Origin: Rotaria sp. Silwood1
Taxonomy: Eukaryota; Rotifera; Eurotatoria; Philodinida; Philodinidae
Direction of reading: 5' to 3'
Assembly: GCA_905250075.1 (NCBI GenBank)
Contig: CAJNOP010000033.1
Location: 1,488,613-1,552,612, forward strand
Length of the DNA stretch: 64,000 nucleotides
Shown here one piece after another: positions 1 to 12,600 of the stretch (the stretch's first letter is position 1; each line of letters starts with the position of its first letter). The translations under genes were made by a program, and so were the position numbers. A model generated the notes under the pieces. The model was not told where the DNA came from. It saw nothing but the letters and a program-made list of their open reading frames with translations, and did no database searches.

Positions 1-663
1 ATTATGTGACATTGAAAGTATATTAATTGAAAGTTTTTTCAATAAACAAAAATGATTAAGTATATTAATAAAACATAAATATTCACATGAATCAATAATT
101 AAAGTTTGTATGAATGAATAGGAATCATTTGAAATAAAATTTTGATGAAATTGACTTAAACAACAATAATCTATCGATGATTTTGAATAAAGAATTTTTT
201 GTATTGTATCTTTATCAAATGAATATATTTCTTTTGATTGAATATCAAGCATTTTTATGTTTGATAAATCATTAATTATTATATTTAATTCATTTGATGA
301 TGGTTCAATTAAACATAAAGATTTTAAAGATTTAAAATCATATTTAAAGGAATACTTTTGAAGAAAACTATTTATTTCACCAGGTGTCTGTTGGTTAGAT
401 AATGTTAACGAATGAATTACATTTGAATAGTATGAAATAATATTTGTTATAGCAAAATTATACATAAATAATGGTAAATGTGCAAGTGAGATATTTAAAA
501 TTGATGAACATTTATCATTACCTTGTCGTACTAAATACATATCAGTAAGTATTGAGTGTATACGTGCATTATTTATACTACTAAATGCATAAAAAGCTTC
601 CAATGGTGATAAATATGATAGAATAAGAAACCATAATTCACCAGGTAAATCTTCGAATTGCAT
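1..663 (-). CDS. F-box protein, N-terminal part (runs off left edge)
   Basis: An open frame of 221 codons starts at the ATG read from 663 and is still open at base 1, so the C-terminal part is missing from the window. Residues 1-40 form an F-box: FEDLPGELWFLILSYLSP followed by an AFSSINNARIHSIL helix, the usual LP-E-L-I-SYL-P signature that binds Skp1 in SCF ubiquitin ligases. The rest is leucine/isoleucine-rich with short strand-helix alternation, as in the poorly conserved substrate-binding part of such proteins. No intron interrupts the visible part. An F-box opening the protein immediately at the N terminus is typical of large F-box families in several invertebrates. The substrate cannot be predicted. 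Confidence 0.85.
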   Translation of the reverse strand, partial: MQFEDLPGELWFLILSYLSPLEAFYAFSSINNARIHSILTDMYLVRQGNDKCSSILNISLAHLPLFMYNFAITNIISYYSNVIHSLTLSNQQTPGEINSFLQKYSFKYDFKSLKSLCLIEPSSNELNIIINDLSNIKMLDIQSKEIYSFDKDTIQKILYSKSSIDYCCLSQFHQNFISNDSYSFIQTLIIDSCEYLCFINILNHFCLLKKLSINILSMSHN

Positions 664-2485
664 TTCTAGAAAATGAATAAATAAGCAAAAACAATGGATA
701 GGAAAATAATATCGAATCAGTACTAAGATAGCTTTTTTATCTCATAAAAAATGATAAACCATCTTTCTTGTTATTATTAAACCTTTGACTGGATAATATA
801 TGTTGAAAAGTTGATTATTTTAAAACGGAGCAAGATGATCCGAGCATCAATTGCTTTACTTTATGAGTAGGATAGTTCGTAAAATGTTTTTAAACTTTTT
901 GTAAAGCAAAGATTACTTTGCATAATATTTAAAATCCATTGATCAAGATTTAATAGCAAAGCATTATGTAATAGCAGGATTATCAATGCGTTTTAGGCTC
1001 GATGCAATAATACCCATCACCCAGAAGTTGAAAATTCAACAGCTCTCGAGCTCAAATTCAAAACATTCTACAATGAGAATGACTTAAAATACTGTGACAC
1101 ACAACCCCATCGAAGAAGTTACCACTATTGATATGTACCATTTCAATTCAGGAACTCCGAGCACTGGATTTCACTTGATTCTCTTGAATTTCGAAACATT
1201 CAAGGCATTCTATAATAATGAAGCATGAAACACTGTCACACACAACTCCCATTGATGAATGTTCAAAGGCAGGCACATGAAGCTCCGATGTAGGTGCTTC
1301 AAACAATGAATCTTACTGGATTTTCTTTTGTCTGAACGGTAGGTATATCTCAGCTAACGAAGAAGCTTCTTCAAATGTCAAATCGCTTTTCAATAGAAAC
1401 GATGTTCATTTAATGAGTAATACAACAAGCATACAATGGTTTGTTTTTCCAGGCCTGCATCTTCGAGATATTGAAGTTTTACTGGGTTTTCCAGCAATAA
1501 GCTATAGGCCGACGAAAAATTGACTTTCAACTTTAAACATGGCACTAATAAAGTTTTCAATAAAAATAGTTCATTGAGCAACTTATAACTTTTATAGTAC
1601 CTCCGATTCTGATATATTCAATATTCACAATTCTGGTCTTTTTTTTAATGACTTTCATAGACTAATTCTTTTAATATAGGTAAATTTGATATATAATACT
1701 GCCGGCATATTTATTTGCAGGATAGTTTATTGAAAGTTCCTGATTACAGATGTGCAAGCAGAATGTTAAATGACAACTTGTGTCATTTTCAAACACGCGT
1801 TGTAAGTAATATGATGTTGATTCTAAAAACAGTATTAGAAATAATAGTCGATCGACAAGCATTTCACACTCGCTTTTAAATAACTTTTTATCGGTAAAAG
1901 ATAGAAATCTGTAGCTTCTGTTATGGCCTTCTTTCTAGAAGAACCCTTAGCCACAACAATAGGTAGTTTCGATTCAGAATAATATAGTCACGGGAAAAGT
2001 TTCAACAGATCGAATTAAAAATAAATGGAATTCTTATGTCGTTCATGACAAATGAATCATTTTTGACTCATTCTACATCTCCATAATGAAATAAATTCGT
2101 CTAAATTTAACTATACTAGTGTTGCAATCAACACCTGTTGAAATTATTCCCAACATTGACTGAACACCAATTTCTATTGGTGTGAGTATCACGTAGTAAC
2201 AGATTAACCATTAATCAATATTTATACAACTTCTATATCTACGATTGTCATTAATCGTGAGATAAGTCATTACTTATGTCATATACAAACATTCGAAATG
2301 ATGAATTGCATTAATATTTTTTTTTATCATATTCTCTGTGTAAATATTCTATCTAACATAGGTCACTAATAAAACAAAAAATGATAAAGAAATGCATTTT
2401 TATTTCTTGTGTATATATAAACAATTTGAAATTTCTCTATAATAATTCACAAATGTAGAATATTATAATGATTAAAAAAATAGCA
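664..2485. other. Intergenic, no gene seen
   Basis: 1.8 kb between the F-box start and the ATG4 stop. Short open frames here (about 1390-1581 and 1671-1862, minus strand) show no protein-like composition and no splice-linked partners. The 5' side must hold the F-box promoter. A degenerate direct duplication lies near 1047-1118 and 1187-1262. Poly-T and AT microsatellite stretches occur around 2318-2330 and 2563-2574. Confidence 0.5.
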
Positions 2486-5304
2486 TTAAACAAGTTCGAA
2501 ATCATCATCCGAATCTAAAGAAAGTACTATAAAAAGACAAAAGATTTTAGTAATAGTTTATATATATATATATCATAGATTTACCTTCATGTTGTTCCAT
2601 TTTTTCTGCAAGAGCATCAAATGGATTTGTTTCACATATTTCAAACATTGGTCTTGAAGGAAGATTCTAAAATATTTTATTTTAATAAGAAAAACTTCTT
2701 TTTTTTTTCTTTCTAATTTACTTGTCTTAATTTCGCAATTAAATCATCAAATTCATTTTCAGTTTTACAAGCAAATGCCTAAAATATAAGAAAAAAATAA
2801 ATAATTAGATTATTTATTATAATGTTTTCTACCAAAGCAAGTGACGGATCAAGTCCAGAAAATTTCATTCTGTTAATTCTATCACAATGATATGATGAAT
2901 CATCTGAAATAACAGTTGTATCAATATGCATCTGTGTTACATGTGGATCTAAATATAAAAGTTCATCATTTTGTAAATAACCAATAAAATAATGTGCATG
3001 ATTAGGTTTTCCACCAATAAATCCAAGTGTTTGTGGTAAACGAAAACATAACTAAATAAATAATATTTAATTCATAAAATTTTCTTTCTTTTTTAATATA
3101 CTTTCAATTGATCAATGTATTCTATATTAACATCATTTAAACCTAATCTTAATGGAATAATAATTACTAATGGTTTCCAAGTATTTTGTGAATCATTTGA
3201 TTTCTTTAGTACATTAAGAATATTCGAATTGATTTGACATAATTTACCTAAAAAGAAATAATTTAATTTTCTAAAACACGATCTTACATAAGTATTAACA
3301 TCTATCAGTAGAACTTTGGACTCACTCTACAGACATGAAAAATATCTTAGCCAAACGTCATCATAGACTGCAATAGATGCTAGTCCGAGACTATTACAGA
3401 CTGTAACAAAACTTACGAGAGAACATTCCCAAGTGACACATCGCTTTTGACTCGGCCGTATGGGGATTATGTAGGTCCTAATGATATATGAATCCTCCCA
3501 AAAACGTTCGTGCCGCTAGCTTCTTACTGCTGAGATATAGCATTTTTACTATATGTTTCGGAAAAAACCGTGGTTCCCCTCAGGAACATCAGGAAAAGTG
3601 AATTTTTGCGTTTCAGCCTGAAACTTTGCATGTATATAGGCCTCAATGAGAACAGTTTATTGTGAATGTTCCAGATTTTTTGGTTGCTCCTAGTCTGAGA
3701 AAAGAACATCGGATTCGCTGGGGTATATGAGCAATTTTATGGTAATTGTATCTTAGGATAGGAGCAACGAAAAAAGCTGAAACTTTCACAATAAAGTATT
3801 CTCATTGAGCCCTATATCTATGCAAAGTTTGAAATTGAAATTCAATATTCAGTTTTTCAAGTGTTTCTGTGGGAGACCACTGTTCTCTTTTCTTAAACAT
3901 ACAGTAAAACAAGGCAGTATCTCAGCAATAATAAGCTAGTGGCAAGAACTTTTTTCAGAGAATTCATAGATCGTGAGGATCTACATAATGCGCATATGCA
4001 CGACTTAAAAGCGATGTAACAGTTGAGAATGCTCCCTCGTTAGTCAAAGATCATTACCGACACTATTCAGAGATCCTCGCAGAACGTGATAGACACAATT
4101 GTAGAAATGTAACAGATCATGACAAACGCCTTAGAAATGCTTTTCTCCCTTGCACCACAGATCATGCCAGGCATAGATTTAGCATCATAGACTGTGTATG
4201 AATAACTTCTTATTATAATATATGAATTACCTCGTTATTGAATTTTTGAAGAATTTAATCAAAGAAAAACAAAGAAATGTGTCAAAATAATCTTCCTATG
4301 ATTAGCAACAGCAACTATATCGTATCTTACAGGATTTGCACCAATAGCTTTTTTTTTTTATAAACAAGTTTAAAAAGAAACTAACGTATTTCATCAAGTA
4401 CAAGTGTATTATCCATTGCAACATGTACATGAACTTGTTTATCAAATTCATTTGAAGCAATTCGTCTAAATAAACCAAAAAAAAAACAAACAGTTCTACA
4501 TTTTCTTCAGATAAAATTCGAATTACCGAAGTACTTGAGCTATTGTATTTGGACCAAACCATTGTCCAATACTTTTTCCTTCAGAATTTCCCATTTGAAC
4601 TAAAACAGATATTAAACAAAACACAGGTTCAATATATTTATTCACTAACTCTACAAACCGATTTGATGTATAGAATAAGATGAATGACGTTTATCAATAA
4701 ACATATTTAAAATTTCCCAATACATCGGATCAGTTATATTAGGACGCCATCGAAAATCTATTTAATAAAAAAATTGCAATTCGTTTTTAATATTTTGTCT
4801 TTTTTTTTCAGATACATCTTCCAGCTGGTAGAAAAAATCGAAGATATGCTTCGGCTAACATCATTTGACCACAACGCATCATACAACCCCATCCTGTATC
4901 TTTTGTTGGACCGGATGGACCACCTAAATACAAATAGAGATTTTCTTTTTGTCGCTTTCTTTTCATTTAATACTTCTCACCAATTGGAGCAAATCCACTT
5001 CGATATGTAAACCAGAATCTACTTATAACATCATCAGTGATAGCATAAGAATCTAATAGCAAAGAAAAATTTATAAATAAATTGTTAGTTTCAAAAAATA
5101 AAAATGATTTACCGTTTGGAGTTTTATACTTAACACCAAGAATATATAATTCAGAATCCATATCAGATAAATTAATATTATCAGTACCATTTCTTTCAAA
5201 CATCGATACGGCTAAACTAAGGGCTACAAAGAAAACAAAAGTAAAGTTTTCAAAATAAAAAAAAATTTTATTTTTGTTAATTTATTCTCACCCGCATTAT
5301 TCAT
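2486..5304 (-). CDS. ATG4: ATG4 cysteine protease (autophagin)
   Basis: Twelve coding exons (minus strand): 5304-5292, 5223-5113, 5052-4981, 4923-4816, 4757-4659, 4599-4527, 4465-4386, 3247-3102, 3051-2833, 2778-2722, 2666-2585, 2526-2486; 1,101 nt, 366 aa. ATG4 cleaves the C terminus of ATG8/LC3 precursors and removes lipidated ATG8 from membranes. The peptidase C54 signatures are all present: KDTGWGCMMRCGQ with catalytic Cys79, the IGGKPNHAHYFIGY segment, and LDPH with catalytic Asp269 and His271. The C terminus ends DDDFELV, an LC3-interacting motif (F-x-x-V) like the FEIL of vertebrate ATG4B. The first exon codes only MNNA (13 nt) and is the least certain; if wrong, the start is the Met at 5203. 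Intron 7 is 1.14 kb because it contains a foldback element; other introns are about 45-80 bp. Confidence 0.93.
3413..4047. repeat. Foldback (long inverted repeat) element, copy A
   Basis: The left half (from about 3413) and right half (to about 4047) are imperfect reverse complements around a centre near 3730. Matching pairs include ACATCGCTTTT near 3438 with AAAAGCGATGT near 4009, GGATTATGTAGGTC near 3465 with GATCTACATAATGCGC near 3978, and TTGCTCCTA near 3683 with TAGGAGCAAC near 3761. It fills most of ATG4 intron 7. The same sequence recurs in other introns of this window, so it is a dispersed family. No coding capacity is visible. Ends are approximate; no target duplication was identified. 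Confidence 0.7.
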
Positions 5305-5788
5305 TGTTCGCAACAGTTTGTATCGATAAACATAGAATCTTGTATAAAAATAAGCCTCCCGAATAAGAGTTAGAAATTTTGAATAAAAATTAAATTTATA
5401 ACAAATAACAATTAATATAAACAATAGAACAAAGACTAGTAACATGTAAATATCGGGATAATCACACACACACACACAAAGTGAATAATTGTTTAGATTG
5501 GTATAATTTATTATTCAATAGAATTATTTCCTATGGAACTTCTATAAAGGGTCGTCCAGAGCAGAGAAAAAGAAAATAACGAAATTGAAAATGAATCAGA
5601 ATCTTATAAATAAATAACTCTTTATTTTTTTTAGTGATAATCAATGAGGTCGCCAGTTGTCAACAGTACAAACTAAAAAGAAGTCAATTTAACTACATTA
5701 AACATTTTCTGATAATTAAATTGTACAGAAAAAAAATTAAATATAAATAAAAAGCTTTATCGTCCTTGCTCATGAATCGTTTTTTATA
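5305..5788. other. Intergenic between ATG4 and amine oxidase
   Basis: About 480 bp upstream of ATG4 and downstream of the amine oxidase, both on the minus strand. It contains a short (CA)n microsatellite at about 5463-5478 on the plus strand. It should include the ATG4 promoter and the amine oxidase 3' UTR. No further gene is visible. Confidence 0.5.
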
Positions 5789-8213
5789 TTAATGATTGCC
5801 ACATGATGTTCCAGGACATTTTGGAACTGATGGCGGTACATCCATGGCTGCACTACCAGCAAAAAATCCACAAGGTTGTAAATGAAATCCTACAGTTTCA
5901 ACAGGCATAACAGGCCAATCTTCAGGTCGAACAATATGATTTATACCAAATGTATACCATGTAACAAGATCACATTCAACTAATGATTCATCTTTATGTT
6001 TTTCACTATAAATAGCAATACCATCTTCATCACCTTTAGCTTGATTAGGAAAATCACCAGCTGCAAAAAATTCATTTGGATGATATCGTGTTGCCCATAA
6101 ATGATAACGTGCAAGTGCACTTCTACCACCTTGTGCAGAATTTAAATCACACAGTGGATAACATGGTGGACCAGTTGGTAGAAGTTTATAGCCGACTGGT
6201 TGATTAACATGATTTTTGACTTGAGAATTAATTACTTTCCAAAAACGTCCTTTTGTTGCATCATGTAGTCGACGTGCTTCACCAACAGTTTTTAAAACTG
6301 TTTCTTTTGCTGCCCAAGCATTACCTTCTGGATTATCTGGTCCTCTTGGTAACGGCTCACAATTAACTTCTACAAGAGAATTATTTACTCCATCAACCAT
6401 CCAATCAATACGCATATTAAAAAAATGTTGATGATGTGGTCCATATAAACCTTCAGCTACTAATCCACCGGATACAGGTGTTTTTCCGTTTTCAATTGCG
6501 CCTGAAAAAAAACAAATCGTTATTTTTTTTTGTTTAATCTAATAAAAGATATTTGTTTTTTTTTTACTTTTACTTACCTGGTGCGATAACTCCAGTAAGT
6601 TTAGCTTCAAAATGAATTGCACCATCTTGTAGAAAATACCAATATAGACCATATTCATAATTACCTACTGTCATTATAGACGAAACAACAAGACGTCGTA
6701 AACGGCGACATTGTGAACGTTGAGTAAGAAAACTAATATGAAATATAATTCTTTATACAATATAAATAAACAATTTCTTTTACTCAGTATGTTTCCAAAG
6801 TATTCCAATATCTTCTTCATGAATACAAACAGCATTTTTTAATAATATTGCTTGACCTTGATTATTATTAAGAATAGCATCCAAATATCGAATTTCACCG
6901 AGACAATCACATCCAAGTACTAAACTATTTGTCAATAAACCCATACAAGCTTCACCAACATCATATGCATTTTTATAACTATGTGAAGGGCTACTATCAC
7001 CATACGGTACCCACATTTCACTAATAGCTGCTCGATAAAGAATAGGTCTCCAACGATTTTGATCAAAATATTCAACCATATTTAATATAAGACCTACAAA
7101 AGAAATTTTATGAATAAAATCAATTCTAGTAAACAATAAAAACAAAAGAAAAAGAGCTCGGAGTCTTTACCTTCACGAACATTAAATCCAACTCGAAGAC
7201 GCCATTTTTGCCATGTAATTTGATGATTATTTATTTGAAATGATGGACCTTCTGGTTGAGTAATCACATATGGTTTGAGATCTTTGCGGACACCATCAGG
7301 AAAATAGGGTATATTATCTGATGATTTAATACCTTCAGGATCATAATTGCCACATTTTGGAGGTATTGGTACAATCATATTATCTTCGACTTCAACAGTA
7401 AAAGAATCTAAATCAACAGTTATCACAATACCATCAATATGATGAGCATAATAATTATCAGTATCCCATTTTTTAATAGAAGCATATGGACGAAATATTC
7501 GTCGTTTAGATGCTGAATCTCGTTCATCACGATAACCAGATGAAAATACATAAAAAACAACATCATCTATTTTAATATTCCGTTTAGCAAATGCAGCTAA
7601 TAAAGGTTCACTGGTACGTAGTGCATTATCAGCTTCAATCACTTCATCAAATGTTATACTTGGTTGAACATTTTTAAATTCAGTAAAACTTTTAATAGCT
7701 TTTTTTGTTAAATCAAGAATAACTTTATATGTTGTTCGACCTTTTGGATCACGAACTATTGCAAGTGCTGATCGTTTTAATGGATCATTTGGTTTAAAAT
7801 TCATGACATAGTTTTTATCTTCAGGTTCATGTGGAGTAATTGTTATAATACGCATATAATTTTGAAATGTTGATGATTCTTTAAGTAAACGTGTTGTTAA
7901 ATTAATTTCGTCTAAGTAAATAAAAACAAAAATAACAAATTTAAATGATCTATTCGATAATAAAAAAATAATTGTTTATTCTATTATGAAAATAAAAATA
8001 TGATCTAGTCTTTTTTTTATATGAATACTCATTATATTTACCAGCATTTAATGGATCAAGTGGATGTTGTATTGGTGGTGAAACTCCATCTGGCACAATA
8101 ATTGGTGCTGGAATATTCTCTGTTTCATCAGGATGAGTTGGAAGTCGTGGAGGATGTGCTGCTAATTGTTCTTTTGCTGCTTCATCACCATCGTTTACCG
8201 TTGGTTTCTCCAT
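5789..8213 (-). CDS. Copper amine oxidase, bacterial/fungal (AGAO-like) type
   Basis: Five exons: 8213-8042, 7911-7171, 7093-6784, 6732-6578, 6501-5789; 2,091 nt, 696 aa. Copper amine oxidases convert primary amines to aldehydes, ammonia and hydrogen peroxide using copper and a tyrosine-derived topaquinone. The cofactor motif NYEY is present (Tyr433 as topaquinone precursor), the likely catalytic base is Asp349 in AYDVGE, and the copper ligands are His483 and His485 in HHQHFF plus His648 in [12 protein letters not shown]. The C-terminal segment [11 protein letters not shown]...DFPNQ...[27 protein letters not shown] matches Arthrobacter/fungal enzymes better than the animal AOC1-3 type, as far as I can judge from memory. 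No signal peptide or transmembrane helix is visible at the N terminus, unlike secreted or membrane animal enzymes, so a cytosolic or peroxisomal site is possible, although no SKL-type C terminus is present. Introns are short and canonical. Confidence 0.93.
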
Positions 8214-8606
8214 ATTTTTATCTAAATTTTCAACAAAAAATAATATTAAAAAAATCTAATTTTTTTTGCTCATGTGACAAAAAAACATGCATGTGTGCAC
8301 TTGTTTTATACGTTTACGTAACCACTAGAGATTAATTGCAAGCCCCCCAGCTACCTCTTATCGCGTTATATACTTTACCTCGCTTCTTGGTTAATTTTTT
8401 TTCTGCGTTATGAAGAAAATAAGCGAGCGTCATACTGACGACTACTATTTTAGACCGTGTTGTTCCTTATGTTTATCGTATTCTGTTTCATGATGATAAG
8501 AAACCAATACATGCAATGTTAACGAGGACTTTAGTTTGTTTATTCTTTATTTTAATAAAGTGAATGACTAGTAAAACAAAAAAAACAAAACAAAATAAAA
8601 ATTAAT
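8214..8606. other. Intergenic, upstream of amine oxidase
   Basis: 393 bp between the amine oxidase ATG and the stop of the upstream membrane-protein gene, both minus strand. It should contain the amine oxidase promoter. A locally less AT-rich patch (about 8338-8480) stands out, but no recognised element or gene was identified. Confidence 0.4.
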
Positions 8607-9662
8607 TTAAGCTAAAATTAAAACAACTTCGGCATTATTTTTATTCGAAATTATTTTAGGATATTCTTCATAAAATGTACTAACATATTCATTAGCAAGA
8701 ATATGTTGATCAATAAAATTATAATCATTTAATTTAATTGAATCAGTTGTTGATATTGTTGATGGTGTACGTTCATGTCTATTAATTGTAAATATAGATT
8801 GATTTGAATATAGATCTTTTTCTTTTTGTAATGTATTTTTATATGTATTATGTAATAAACACCATAATAGAAAAAGAAATAACAGGAAAAGTAAACTTAT
8901 TAATAGAATTAATATTAGAATATATTGATTTGAATGATTATTTAATGCATGTATTGATTTTGAATTTAAACAACGTTGTAAATCATATGAACAATTTGTT
9001 GTTGTATCAATACAATATTCATTATTTTGATGAAGTTTTAATGATATTGTACCTGAACGACATAAACATTTTTTTTCATAACATATTGATGTACGTTTAT
9101 TACATTTATTACATGATGTTATATTATTATTATTTATTGGACTTTCATATTCAATACGAAAATTAAATAAATCATTAGATTTTAATTGATATATATTTGA
9201 ATTCAATCGAAATGAACAATTTGTTAATAAAAGATTATATTCGCCTGTATAAAGTAATGGAACATTAGTCATTGATAAAATTGTTTTTAAATTTAAATAT
9301 GTTCGTGTTGATTCATAATTTTTTTTTGTTAAAAAATTTGTTATTGTTGATGAACATTGTGTAAATGGTAAATAAGATTTGGAATAAATATTTTTTGGAT
9401 ATTTACATTGAACAAAAAATGGTATTAAAGCAACAGTTTGAGAAAAATATGTATATATATGGCCGGGTATAAATGAATTATTCGATGATAATGAATAAAC
9501 AGCTTGAATATGTAATGTATGAGAATCATTTGATGACCATAGAACATTTAAATATTGTTTGTAGAGATCTAATGAATATGTACAATTTTCAAGATAGTTT
9601 ATAGTTGATGTTTGAGTAAGAGTGAAAACTGTTATGAGTATAGTCCAATGTACCAAGCTCAT
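8607..9662 (-). CDS. Single-pass type I membrane protein, unknown family
   Basis: An intronless 351-aa frame. Residues 1-20 (MSLVHWTILITVFTLTQTST) look like a signal peptide. The extracellular part (about 21-245) has many N-x-S/T sites and a cysteine cluster (TSCNKCNKRTSICYEKKCLC, then CIDTTTNCSYDLQRC) that resembles a small EGF-like or other disulphide module but does not match one I can name. A strongly hydrophobic segment near 247-270 (ILILILLISLLFLLFLFLLW) is the transmembrane helix. A cytoplasmic tail of about 80 aa follows, with Ser/Thr-rich and Tyr-containing segments (NEYVSTFYEEY). The composition and codon usage fit a real gene. It could be a receptor or adhesion protein; no function is claimed. 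Confidence 0.8.
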   Translation of the reverse strand: MSLVHWTILITVFTLTQTSTINYLENCTYSLDLYKQYLNVLWSSNDSHTLHIQAVYSLSSNNSFIPGHIYTYFSQTVALIPFFVQCKYPKNIYSKSYLPFTQCSSTITNFLTKKNYESTRTYLNLKTILSMTNVPLLYTGEYNLLLTNCSFRLNSNIYQLKSNDLFNFRIEYESPINNNNITSCNKCNKRTSICYEKKCLCRSGTISLKLHQNNEYCIDTTTNCSYDLQRCLNSKSIHALNNHSNQYILILILLISLLFLLFLFLLWCLLHNTYKNTLQKEKDLYSNQSIFTINRHERTPSTISTTDSIKLNDYNFIDQHILANEYVSTFYEEYPKIISNKNNAEVVLILA

Positions 9663-12600
9663 TTCTTTCTAGAACAGAATATCAGATAGTCGATAAGTTC
9701 GTTGAAAAGAGAAAAAAAAAACTTGTATAATGCTACCGATACAGTATAATAATGAGCACGTATATTCAATCTATGTTTGTGTGTGCATTGTATGCATGTA
9801 TGCACACACAATGTTCAAACAATCATGCAGCCAGTTCTAGCCACTTGAATTGAACAGTACGCGCGAGTATACATACATATAGTATATATTGGCCTTGCAT
9901 GGGGCTATAGTCTGAGAGAATCGATTATTAAAGAACAGAACAATAGACGAGAACAAGAGAGAGTCGTTATTATTGTTTCATTTGCATGACTTGTTGTCGG
10001 TCAACTGATCTTCAGTCTCTAATAGATCAATATTTTATAATAAAAAATAAAACAATCTCTAATGAACAGAAATAAATCTACACACTTTAAACAACAAAAA
10101 AGAAGAATATCAATGAATATAATCTTTTTTTTTAATTTCTTACTAAAGACAAGTAATCGATGTTCACTCGGCATCAGCTTGAGAACAGTCATTCTCCCAC
10201 TATACCTTATTGTTTCTTCTATCTCTATATCTCACGGATGACAAACCCATATAGCACAGCTTGCATACATTAATGACAAAAAGATTTTTTTTTTTTTTTT
10301 TGTTCAATCTTTTTCTAAAATTCATATGTACTGTATGTATACATATGGTACCGAGAATACAAAAAAAGAGTGAAGCAATTCAATTACTTTTCATTTTATA
10401 TCCATTCATTCTCTCTTCTATATGTGTTCATCAAACAAATGAGCCACTTCACACTTATATGAAATAGACATACTAGCAGCAAAACAGATTCTCCAATTGA
10501 TGAAATTTGAGTAGTTGATGACAAGAGAAATAAAAATACATAAAGAAAGGTAAATCGATCAATTGTCAAGTGAGCCATATAGAGAAATAATCGAAAAGAA
10601 TAAAAATTTGAGATGAGATTAAACGAATGAAGTATAAGTACGTTTTGTCATCAATGAAAATAAAGAATATTTAGGCATCATCTGTATTAGTACTATTTAT
10701 ATATATTCTTTTTTCATGTGTATCTGATAGCCTTAAGCATTCGGTCAAATAAATAGAGTTCAATATTTCAATCAAATGATTTATCCAATCACAACACAAA
10801 TTTTATAGATAAAGTGATAAATAATCAAATAACTTCGATGTATTTCATTTCACACATTTAAATAGTGCAATCTGATTTGATATAAACTAACAGTATTTCA
10901 AGGTACCATTAGAATAGAATTATTTGAAGATTTGTTCAATCGGATTAATCAATTCAAACCAAATCGTTTTTCAATTTACAATGTTCTTAATCTTTTTTTT
11001 CCAAAATCACTCTAATTCATTGACGAATAATTCTGATCTTTTGGATTTTTTATGCTCTTTTAAGAAAGCATCGCATGTAAAAAAAAGACTTAGGGTATGC
11101 TGCCAGATGTGATGTGAAGCCATTATTTGTATGAATCATTGATTTAAAAAAATGAACGACACTGGAAGAATTATTACATGATTTATTGCCCATTTTGAAA
11201 GTTTAGTTGGTAATAAAGACTAAACCATGAGTAATGGTATGTGCTTGAAACGGTGTGACAGCTGTTTTTTTTTCTTTTTATTGCTCATCTGATACAGTAT
11301 TTATTTTTCATTGAAGACTTCAGTTATGAAAAAACAATTCTTGCCTTGACTCAAATGCAAGCTGAAATTCCTGAAGCACATAGCATCATTGTTCAGATTT
11401 TCGTACTATATCTGAACATTTGACGTTCATTTGAAATACTAACTAAAAAAAACATAGTTTCAATGCTAGCTAAAATCTATCATTTACGATCGTGTATTTT
11501 AGAATTAAAATTTGAAGATAAATACTGAGTAATCAAAGTTTTGCGATTTCCTCTCAACCGGTATTTACGGCACTGAACGATGTTAATAACAAGGCTTCGA
11601 AGAACCTTGATTGAGTTTTAAATGGCCAGAATACATTTTTTAATAGTCTAAATCAAGTACTGTCTGATTTCTGTGCGGATAAACAATTACATGATAGATG
11701 TCAAGGATGATGTTTGGATATCTTACAACCACTATATGACCAACAGAAAAGTATGAACTGATTAAGTTCTATCTTTCGAGAATAATCAATATCAACGATA
11801 GATAAAAATGTGTTAAGATCTGCTGTAGATATAATACATATGTACAACATACTTCTTAGTGTATTAAATCAATGGTTAGATTAATAATTATAAAAAAGCA
11901 TGTCATTAGCAATAAGACAATTGACAAAAGAAACGAAAATTTTCATTTGAAATGTCGAAATAAAAATGACATAGCATTTGATAACAATGAATTATCGTTG
12001 GAAAAGAACTATTGTCTTTTAGAGATTTTACATTGTGTGTATTTTGTATTAGTAGAATGAAGCTAAAGAAGACATGTAAGTAACTCAAAAAAGGCTCAGC
12101 TAACACGATTTTTTAGAATATTTAAAATAAAAAAAAAACGATGGAAATGTTGCAATAATATTTTTGTAATAAGTTATTGTGGAAACAAGTTTTAGAAAAA
12201 AGATTTAATATTGTAATGTTTGTTGCCTTTGAAAAGAAAATTAAGAAAATGGATAAGAATAAGTTTCTGAGAGTGATATGTTTGAGTTTTTTGATTGTTT
12301 AAAATATTTTGTATAGGATGATGAGTTTAATAATCTCGGAAATTTTCAACTTGATTCGATCATGTTTTCTAATTCAACATACCGATGAAATGTTTAATAA
12401 TAATTATTAGTGATGTCAACTATTACGTTCTAAGTCTGAAAAATTTTCTATAATTAGATTTATAATATACTGATACTCCAAACAACATCATATTTGATCC
12501 TTTGTGACATTTTGTTAGCAAAGTGTCGGTCGAGTGCATTCTGATATAACAACAATGAAATGCTTTTCTATTTTCATTAGTGATAATGCTCTAAATGATT

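Noticed and set aside
4774..5010. 78-codon plus-strand frame
   Set aside because: It is the antisense shadow of ATG4 exon 4, whose minus-strand translation holds the catalytic GWGCMMRCGQ motif.
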